Of a stretch of 64,000 nucleotides of DNA, positions 57,661 through 64,000 are shown one piece after another. This stretch comes from Paenibacillus sp. YN15 (GTDB lineage: Bacteria; Bacillota; Bacilli; Paenibacillales; NBRC-103111): NCBI RefSeq assembly GCF_003285005.1, contig NZ_QMFA01000028.1, positions 25,625-89,624 of the forward strand. Direction: 5' to 3'. Under the pieces are notes generated by a model, which worked only from the letters and a program-made list of their open reading frames with translations, was not told where the DNA came from and did not search any database. Each line of letters opens with the position of its first letter. The first letter of the stretch is position 1. Both the position numbers and the translations under genes were made by a program.

Positions 57661-60600
57661 ATGATGACCCAAAATGGATTGCCTCCCAAGCAGGGATTGT
57701 ATGACCCGCAGTATGAGCATGACGCCTGCGGTATTGGTTTTGTGGCCGACATCAAGGGCCGCAAATCCCACGAGATTGTCAGCCAGGCGCTGCAGGTGCT
57801 ATGCAATTTGGACCACCGCGGCGGTCAGGGCTGCGAGGTGAACACAGGCGACGGAGCGGGGATTCTCCTGCAGATTCCCGACAGCTTCCTGCGCGATGCG
57901 GTGAAGGAACTGGGCTTCGAGCTGCCGGCGGCAGGCCAATACGGCGTCGGCATGGTTTTCCTGCCCCAGGATGCGGCTCTTCGCGCGGCATGCGAGCAGA
58001 TGGTGGAGAAGGTGGTCCGGGAGGAAGGCCAAACGGTCATCGGATGGAGAACGCTGCCGGTTGACAACTCCTCACTGGGCAATTTCGCCAAGTCCGCAGA
58101 GCCTTTTGTCCGCCAGCTGTTCATTGGCGCAGGCGCCAATCTGGCCGGCAAGGATGAGCTTGCCTTCGAGCGCAAGCTGTACGTCATTAGGAAGCGCACC
58201 GAAAACCTGGGCGCAACCTCCGATTTCGGCAAGCCCTTTTATTACTCCAGCTTATCCAGCCGCACCATTGTCTACAAGGGGATGCTGACGCCGGAGCAGG
58301 TGTACGGGTATTACCTCGAGCTGCAAAACCCCGAGTTGAAGAGCGCTCTCGCTTTAGTGCATTCCCGCTTTAGCACCAACACTTTCCCCAGCTGGGAACG
58401 GGCGCATCCGTACCGCTACATGATCCACAACGGCGAAATCAACACCCTGCGGGGCAATGTGAACTGGATGCACGCCCGCCAGGCCATGTGCAACTCCGAG
58501 CTGTTCGGCGACGACCTTGCGAAGATTATGCCTATTATCGATAACGAAGGCTCCGACTCCCAGATGTTCGACAACTGTCTGGAGTTTATGATGCTCTCCG
58601 GCCGTTCCCTGCCCCATGCAGCCATGATGATGATTCCCGAACCCTGGTCCAAGCACGAAAGCATGGACCCGCAGAAGCGGGCCTTCTACGAATACCACAG
58701 CTGCCTGATGGAGCCGTGGGACGGCCCTGCCGCCATCGCCTTTACCGACGGCTCAATTATCGGCGCTGTGCTGGACCGCAACGGTCTGCGCCCTTCCCGC
58801 TATTACATCACCACCGATGATGTGATCGTGCTGGCTTCCGAGGTGGGCGTGATGAATCTGGCTCCCGACAAGATCGTCAAGAAGGACCGCCTCCGCCCCG
58901 GCCGTATGCTGCTGGTGGATACTGTGGAAGGCCGGATCATCTCCGACGACGAAATCAAGAGCCGCATTACCAGCGAGCATCCGTATCAGGAATGGCTCAA
59001 TGAGCACCTGGTCAACCTAAGCGATCTGCCCGCCGCTCCCGAGCTTCCGGCTCCCGAGGCGGAGGCGCTGGTGCAGCGCCAGCAGGCCTTCGGCTATACC
59101 TATGAAGGCAACCGCAAGTTCCTGGAGGCTATGGCCAGAACCGGCGTGGACCCCATCGGCTCCATGGGCAACGACGCCCCGCTGGCGGTGCTGTCCGAGA
59201 AGCCGCAGCTTTTATACAGCTATTTTAAGCAATTGTTTGCACAGGTAACCAATCCCCCCATCGACTCCAACTTCGAGGAAATCATTACCTCCCAGGAGAC
59301 CACCATCGGTCCCGAGGGCGATCTGATCAACCCGAAGCCGGAGAGCTGCCGCCAAATCCGCATCCCCAGCCCCATCATCGGCAATGAGGATCTGGCCAAG
59401 TTCCGGCACGTGCAGCGGGAGGGCTTCCGCTCCATCGATCTGCCGATTCTGTATCCGGTTTATGACGGCGCAGGCGCTTTGGAAAAAGCCATGGAGGAGC
59501 TTTACGCGGCAGCCGATGCGGCTATCGCCGGCGGCTCCAACCTGCTGATCCTCACTGACCGCGGCATTTCCAAGGAGCTGGCCGCTATCCCGGCGCTGCT
59601 GGCCGTATCGGGCCTGCATCACCATCTGATCCGGGAAGGCACACGGACCAAGGTCAGCCTGCTGCTGGAATCCGGCGAACCCCGCGAGGTGCACCATTTT
59701 GCGCTGCTTCTGGGCTACGGCGTCAGCGCCGTGAATCCGTATCTGGCGCTGGAATCCCTGAAGGATATGGTGAGAAACGGCATGCTGGAGGGCCTGACCT
59801 ATGAGAAGGCCGCTTACAACTACCTGAAGGCTTCCGTCAAGGGCGTCACCAAGGTGCTGGCCAAGATGGGGATTTCCACGGTGCAAAGCTACCGCGGCGC
59901 GCAGATTTTCGAGGCCATCGGCATCAGCAAGGCGGTTATCGACAAATATTTCACTTGGACGGCATCCCGCATCGAAGGCATCGACCTGGATACCATCTCC
60001 AAGGAAGTGGAGCTGCGCCATCACAAGGCCTTCTCCCGGGTGGAGACCGCAGGCCGGGTGCTGGAGACAGGCGGCCAGCTGCAATGGCGCGCCGAAGGCG
60101 AAGAGCATATGTACAACCCGGAGACCATCTATACGCTGCAAACCGCCTGCCGCACCGCCGACTACGGTTTGTACAAGAGGTTCTCCGCCCGGATCAACGA
60201 AGATCCGGAAGTGAAATACACCCTGCGCAATCTGCTGGGCTTCAAGAAGGACCGCCGCTCCATTCCGCTGGATGAGGTTGAACCGCTGGAAGCCATCTTC
60301 AAGCGCTTCAAGACCGGGGCCATGTCCTTTGGGTCCATTTCCAAGGAGGCCCATGAGGCTCTGGCCATCGCCATGAACCGCATCGGCGGCCGCAGCAACA
60401 CCGGCGAGGGCGGCGAGCATCCGGAGCGCTTCATTCCGGACGCCAACGGCGATTCCCGCCGCAGCTCCATCAAGCAGGTGGCTTCGGGACGCTTCGGCGT
60501 CACCAGCAACTACCTGGTGAATGCGGACGAAATCCAGATCAAGATGGCCCAAGGCGCCAAGCCCGGCGAGGGCGGACAGCTGCCCGGCCGCAAGGTGTAC

Positions 60601-62262
60601 CCGTGGGTAGCCGAGGTGCGGGGCGTAACCGCAGGCGTTGGCCTGATTTCGCCGCCGCCTCACCATGACATCTACTCCATCGAGGATCTGGCTGAGCTGA
60701 TCCACGATTTGAAGAACGCCAACCCCCGGGCCCGGATCAGCGTCAAGCTGGTATCCGAGGTGGGCGTAGGCACTATCGCCGCAGGCGTAGCCAAGGGCAA
60801 GGCCGATGTGGTGCTGATCAGCGGCTATGACGGCGGCACGGGCGCTTCGCCGCAGACCTCCATCCACAATGCGGGCCTGCCGTGGGAGCTTGGTCTGGCC
60901 GAGACCCATCAGACCCTGATCCTGAACAATCTGCGCTCCCGGATTACGGTGGAGACCGACGGCAAGCTGCTGACCGGCCGCGACGTGGTGGTCGCAGCGC
61001 TTCTGGGCGCCGAGGAATTCGGCTTTGCCACCACTCCGCTGATCGCTTTGGGCTGCGTGATGATGCGGGTGTGCCACCTGGATACCTGCCCGGTGGGCAT
61101 CGCCACCCAGAATCCGGAGCTGCGCGCGAAATTCGCCGGAGATCCGCAGCATGTGGTCAATTACATGACCTTCATCGCCCAGGAGGTCCGCGAGCTGATG
61201 GCCGAGCTTGGTTTCCGTACCATAGAAGAGATGGTGGGACGTACGGACGCACTTGAAGCCATTGCGGCTGTGAACCACTGGAAGGCCAAGGGCCTGGACC
61301 TGGCTCCGCTGCTGTATCAGCCGGAGGTGCCTGCGGACTACGGCACCTATTGCCAGATGGAGCAGGATCACGGTCTGGAGAAATCCATCGACATGAAGGA
61401 GCTCTTGCACGTGTGCAAGCCGGCTCTCGATTATAAGGAAAATGTGCATGCCATCATGCCGATCCGCAACGTCAACCGGGTTGTGGGCACCATCCTGGGC
61501 AGCGAGGTTACCCGCCGCTACGGTCTGGAGGGCCTGCCGGCCGATACCATCCGGCTGCACTTCAACGGCTCCGCCGGCCAAAGCTTCGGCGCCTTCGTGC
61601 CGAAGGGCGTGACCCTGTCGCTGGAAGGCGACGCCAACGACTATGTGGGCAAGGGCCTCTCCGGCGGCAAGATCATCATCTTCCCGCCCGAACGCTCCTC
61701 CTTCGTGCCGGAAGAGAATGTGATCATCGGCAACACTGCCTTCTACGGCGCCACGGAAGGCGAAGCCTATATCCGCGGTGTCGCAGGCGAGCGCTTTGCC
61801 GTCCGGAACTCCGGCGTGCGGGTGGTTATTGAAGGCGTAGGGGACCACGGCTGCGAATATATGACCGGCGGCCGCGTGGTTGTGCTGGGGCCGACAGGTC
61901 GCAACTTCGCCGCAGGCATGTCCGGAGGCATCGCCTTCGTATATGACGCCGACGGCAGCTTCAAGAGCAAGATCAACAAGGAAATGGTGCATGTGGAGGA
62001 ACTGAGCGAGCAGTACGAGATCAATGAGGTGAAAACCCTGATCCGCAACCACGTGAAGTTCACCAGCAGCACCGTCGGCCAGAAAATCCTTGAGAACTGG
62101 GAAGAGAATGTGTTCAGCTTCGTGAAGGTGATTCCGAAGGACTTCAAGCGGATGTTCGAGTCCATCGAAAAAGCCAAGCTGACCGGCCTCAGCCAGGATG
62201 AAGCGGTTATGGCCGCCTTCAAGGAAAATATGAGCGACGCCGCCCGCGTTGCCGGCAATTAA
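57661..62262 (+). CDS. gltB: Glutamate synthase large subunit
   Basis: 1533 residues, the full length for NADPH-type large subunits. Start ATG 57661 (ATG 57664 also possible) after AAGGAAAGG. Cys23 in [14 protein letters not shown] becomes the N-terminal nucleophile of the glutamine amidotransferase domain after removal of a 22-residue propeptide. The FMN/iron-sulphur synthase domain (about 800-1200: [33 protein letters not shown]) and the C-terminal beta-helix domain ([24 protein letters not shown]) follow. With gltD it makes two glutamates from glutamine and 2-oxoglutarate. A promoter with a palindrome is upstream, a hairpin repeat downstream. Confidence 0.98.
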   Translation: MMTQNGLPPKQGLYDPQYEHDACGIGFVADIKGRKSHEIVSQALQVLCNLDHRGGQGCEVNTGDGAGILLQIPDSFLRDAVKELGFELPAAGQYGVGMVFLPQDAALRAACEQMVEKVVREEGQTVIGWRTLPVDNSSLGNFAKSAEPFVRQLFIGAGANLAGKDELAFERKLYVIRKRTENLGATSDFGKPFYYSSLSSRTIVYKGMLTPEQVYGYYLELQNPELKSALALVHSRFSTNTFPSWERAHPYRYMIHNGEINTLRGNVNWMHARQAMCNSELFGDDLAKIMPIIDNEGSDSQMFDNCLEFMMLSGRSLPHAAMMMIPEPWSKHESMDPQKRAFYEYHSCLMEPWDGPAAIAFTDGSIIGAVLDRNGLRPSRYYITTDDVIVLASEVGVMNLAPDKIVKKDRLRPGRMLLVDTVEGRIISDDEIKSRITSEHPYQEWLNEHLVNLSDLPAAPELPAPEAEALVQRQQAFGYTYEGNRKFLEAMARTGVDPIGSMGNDAPLAVLSEKPQLLYSYFKQLFAQVTNPPIDSNFEEIITSQETTIGPEGDLINPKPESCRQIRIPSPIIGNEDLAKFRHVQREGFRSIDLPILYPVYDGAGALEKAMEELYAAADAAIAGGSNLLILTDRGISKELAAIPALLAVSGLHHHLIREGTRTKVSLLLESGEPREVHHFALLLGYGVSAVNPYLALESLKDMVRNGMLEGLTYEKAAYNYLKASVKGVTKVLAKMGISTVQSYRGAQIFEAIGISKAVIDKYFTWTASRIEGIDLDTISKEVELRHHKAFSRVETAGRVLETGGQLQWRAEGEEHMYNPETIYTLQTACRTADYGLYKRFSARINEDPEVKYTLRNLLGFKKDRRSIPLDEVEPLEAIFKRFKTGAMSFGSISKEAHEALAIAMNRIGGRSNTGEGGEHPERFIPDANGDSRRSSIKQVASGRFGVTSNYLVNADEIQIKMAQGAKPGEGGQLPGRKVYPWVAEVRGVTAGVGLISPPPHHDIYSIEDLAELIHDLKNANPRARISVKLVSEVGVGTIAAGVAKGKADVVLISGYDGGTGASPQTSIHNAGLPWELGLAETHQTLILNNLRSRITVETDGKLLTGRDVVVAALLGAEEFGFATTPLIALGCVMMRVCHLDTCPVGIATQNPELRAKFAGDPQHVVNYMTFIAQEVRELMAELGFRTIEEMVGRTDALEAIAAVNHWKAKGLDLAPLLYQPEVPADYGTYCQMEQDHGLEKSIDMKELLHVCKPALDYKENVHAIMPIRNVNRVVGTILGSEVTRRYGLEGLPADTIRLHFNGSAGQSFGAFVPKGVTLSLEGDANDYVGKGLSGGKIIIFPPERSSFVPEENVIIGNTAFYGATEGEAYIRGVAGERFAVRNSGVRVVIEGVGDHGCEYMTGGRVVVLGPTGRNFAAGMSGGIAFVYDADGSFKSKINKEMVHVEELSEQYEINEVKTLIRNHVKFTSSTVGQKILENWEENVFSFVKVIPKDFKRMFESIEKAKLTGLSQDEAVMAAFKENMSDAARVAGN

Positions 62263-62266
62263 GCAT

Positions 62267-62326
62267 TCCCCCAAAAGTGAAGAGATGCTCCGAAGCGATT
62301 GTCCGATTACTTTTGGGGGAGCCCCC
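62267..62326 (+). repeat. ~60-nt hairpin repeat between gltB and gltD (CCCCCAAAAGT family, copy 2)
   Basis: TCCCCCAAAAGT (62267-62278) pairs perfectly with ACTTTTGGGGGA (62309-62320) around a 30-nt loop that contains ATGCTCCGAAGCG; GCCCCC follows. It starts 5 bp after the gltB stop and ends about 20 bp before the gltD ribosome site. The same structure lies at 45868-45929. No T-run follows, so it is not an obvious terminator. Confidence 0.8.
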
Positions 62327-62358
62327 TGATAAAAAGAAAGTTTTTTAGGAGGAGAACC

Positions 62359-63843
62359 ATGGGAAAGCCTACGGGTTTTTTGGAATACAAGCGCGAACTC
62401 CCTGTGGATGAATCGCCCTTGTCAAGAATCGGCCATTATCAGGAATTTCATGAGCATATGGAAGAGTCGAAGCTTCGCACCCAAGGGTCGCGCTGCATGG
62501 ATTGCGGCATTCCCTACTGCCATACGGGGAAGCTTCTCAACGGCATGGCTGCCGGCTGCCCGGTGCATAACCTGATCCCCGAGTGGAATGATCTGGTGTA
62601 CCGCGGCATGTGGCGGGAGGCTCTGGACCGGCTGCACAAGACCAACAACTTCCCCGAGTTTACCGGCCGGGTTTGCCCCGCTCCCTGCGAGGGCTCCTGT
62701 ACGGTGGGCTTAAACGGCAAGCCTGTCACCATCAAGAATATCGAACGCTCCATTGTGGACCGCGGCTTTGAGGAAGGCTGGATCAAGGCCCAGCCCCCGG
62801 CTGTCCGCACCGGCAAAAAGGTCGCCGTCATCGGCTCCGGTCCTTCCGGTCTGGCCGCTGCCGCCCAGCTGAATAAAGCAGGGCATACGGTTACGGTGTT
62901 TGAGCGCGCCGACCGTCCCGGCGGACTCCTCATGTACGGCATCCCCAACATGAAGCTGGAGAAAACCGTGGTGGAGCGCCGTGTGAAGCTGCTGGAGGAG
63001 GAAGGCGTTACCTTCGTCACCAATACGGAGGTAGGCAAGGATTACCCGGCGGAAAAGCTGAAGGCCGAGTTTGATGCGGTTGTGCTCTGCGGCGGCGCTA
63101 CCAAGGGCCGCGACCTTCCCACTGAAGGCCGCGAGCTCGCGGGCATCCACCTGGCCATGGAGTTTCTGCACAAGAACACCAAGAGTCTGTTGGACTCCAA
63201 CCATGCCGACGGCGCCTACATCTCTGCGGCAGGCAAGGATGTGATCGTCATCGGCGGCGGCGATACCGGCACCGACTGCGTAGCCACCTCGCTCCGCCAC
63301 GGCTGCAACTCCGTGTACCAGTTCGAAATTATGCCCAAGGCTCCCGAGCATCGGGCAGACAATAACCCGTGGCCGGAATGGCCCAAAACCTTCAAGCTGG
63401 ACTACGGCCAGGAGGAGGCCGCCGCCAAGTATGGCCGCGACCCCCGGGATTACCTGGTGTCCACCAAGCGGTTTGTGGGCGACGAGAACGGCCATGTGAA
63501 GGAAGTCCACACTGTGCTCATCGAGTGGAAAAAGGACGGCAACGGCCGTTTTGTTCCCACTGAGGTTCCCGGCAGCGAGAAGGTGTATCCGGCGCAGTTG
63601 GTGCTTCTGGCGCTGGGCTTCACCGGTCCCGAGAACCAGCTGCTGGATCAGCTGGGCGTCGAGAAGGATGAGCGCTCCAATGCCAAGGCCGCATACGGCA
63701 AGTATGCCACTAACGTGGAGGGTGTGTTCGCCGCAGGCGACATGCGCCGCGGCCAGTCCCTGGTGGTATGGGCCATCAACGAAGGACGCGAGGCTGCCCG
63801 CGAGGTGGACCGTTTCCTGATGGGCGCTACGGATTTGCCGTAA
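62359..63843 (+). CDS. gltD: Glutamate synthase small subunit
   Basis: 494 residues; ATG 62359 follows AGGAGGAG. N-terminal Cys clusters ([27 protein letters not shown]) bind the iron-sulphur centres; [17 protein letters not shown] binds FAD and [17 protein letters not shown] binds [24 protein letters not shown] closes the FAD fold. It delivers electrons from NADPH to the large subunit encoded upstream. The two genes are 96 bp apart, with a hairpin repeat in the gap, and end at a strong terminator at 63897. Confidence 0.98.
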   Translation: MGKPTGFLEYKRELPVDESPLSRIGHYQEFHEHMEESKLRTQGSRCMDCGIPYCHTGKLLNGMAAGCPVHNLIPEWNDLVYRGMWREALDRLHKTNNFPEFTGRVCPAPCEGSCTVGLNGKPVTIKNIERSIVDRGFEEGWIKAQPPAVRTGKKVAVIGSGPSGLAAAAQLNKAGHTVTVFERADRPGGLLMYGIPNMKLEKTVVERRVKLLEEEGVTFVTNTEVGKDYPAEKLKAEFDAVVLCGGATKGRDLPTEGRELAGIHLAMEFLHKNTKSLLDSNHADGAYISAAGKDVIVIGGGDTGTDCVATSLRHGCNSVYQFEIMPKAPEHRADNNPWPEWPKTFKLDYGQEEAAAKYGRDPRDYLVSTKRFVGDENGHVKEVHTVLIEWKKDGNGRFVPTEVPGSEKVYPAQLVLLALGFTGPENQLLDQLGVEKDERSNAKAAYGKYATNVEGVFAAGDMRRGQSLVVWAINEGREAAREVDRFLMGATDLP

Positions 63844-63896
63844 GAGCAATTTGGACTTGAGCGATGCCGGACAGTGGACTCGGTAATGCTGACAGA

Positions 63897-63938
63897 AAGC
63901 CCGGAGTGACGCGGAATGCGGCTGCTCCGGGCTTTTTT
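63897..63938 (+). terminator. Rho-independent terminator
   Basis: AAGCCCGGAG pairs perfectly with CTCCGGGCTT and runs into seven T. It closes the gltBD operon. Confidence 0.93.
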
Positions 63939-63940
63939 TG

Positions 63941-64000
63941 CCATATCAGAAAGTATAAAATCTTGAGGTGTAGAAGCCCTTTCTAACCATATCAGAAAGT
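63941..64000. repeat. Start of a tandem repeat with a 46-bp period, cut by the window end
   Basis: CCATATCAGAAAGT occurs at 63941-63954 and again at 63987-64000. The segment before the second copy, CTTTCTAACCATATCAGAAAG, also has inverted ends (CTTTCT/AGAAAG). The period and the symmetry suggest a repeat array that continues past the window. Confidence 0.6.

Noticed and set aside
59212..62274. Open frame of about 1000 codons on the minus strand opposite gltB
   Set aside because: gltB is certain, and the antisense translation has a biased His/Ala/Gly composition with no recognisable domain. A shadow frame.

Overview
The window looks like chromosomal DNA of a Paenibacillus-type member of the Bacillota with fairly high GC (roughly 55-60% by eye). 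The basis is the content: several S-layer-homology (SLH) anchored surface proteins, a sugar-import operon of the LplB/YtcP type without its own ATPase next to a membrane-bound AraC regulator, a YhgD/YhgE pair, an NfeD/flotillin pair, strong GGAGG ribosome binding sites and many small stem-loop repeats between genes. No rRNA, tRNA, CRISPR array, transposase or phage gene was found. Genus is an inference; species cannot be named.

Layout. 1-4821: the 3' part of a surface protein with two tandem 5'-nucleotidase modules and three SLH repeats. 5240-8515: a zinc-dependent phospholipase C-like protein, an Atg22/UMF1-type exporter and an aldose-1-epimerase-like protein. 8596-12071: a tight run of five genes (small protein, exported Ser/Gly-rich protein, ATP-grasp ligase, lipoprotein, DUF350 membrane protein) that resembles the enterobacterial YgiBC/YjfLMC set. 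12145-19465: a divergent SGNH hydrolase, then a sugar ABC importer (binding protein, two permeases) and an AraC-type membrane regulator; the importer promoter carries a CcpA (cre) site. 19713-28947: a 2713-residue SLH protein joining a nuclease to two 5'-nucleotidase modules, then a YkuE-like metallophosphoesterase. 29980-35174: a LacI regulator divergent from a two-gene operon of an FAD oxidoreductase and a family 2 glycoside hydrolase. 35986-38037: NfeD-like protein and flotillin. 38288-42932: an orphan 7TM histidine kinase, then the TetR-type YhgD and YhgE-like pair with visible operators. 43393-53238: glycolipid glycosyltransferase, Gfo/Idh oxidoreductase, YcdB/SLH protein, GNAT acetyltransferase, YihY, two EamA-type transporters, a small membrane protein and thymidine kinase. 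53323-57496: a large hybrid kinase, a lone receiver and an OmpR-type regulator. 57661-63843: glutamate synthase gltB and gltD.

Two themes join the genes. One is capture of phosphate and nucleosides outside the cell: the two large SLH proteins and the YkuE-like phosphatase could take extracellular DNA to nucleosides and phosphate, and thymidine kinase could salvage one product. The other is cell-envelope biology: flotillin/NfeD, the YgiBC-like set, YhgE and the glycolipid synthase.

The most unusual material is between the genes. Three loci carry a ~180-bp palindromic element built from four ~20-bp half-sites at fixed spacing (about 50-57-50). A fourth locus has the same architecture with a different half-site sequence. 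A second family of ~60-nt hairpins with CCCCCAAAAGT-type arms sits just upstream of two genes, including between gltB and gltD. Two terminators 7.4 kb apart are near copies with compensating base changes, and a third repeat family of ~55 bp occurs in three places.
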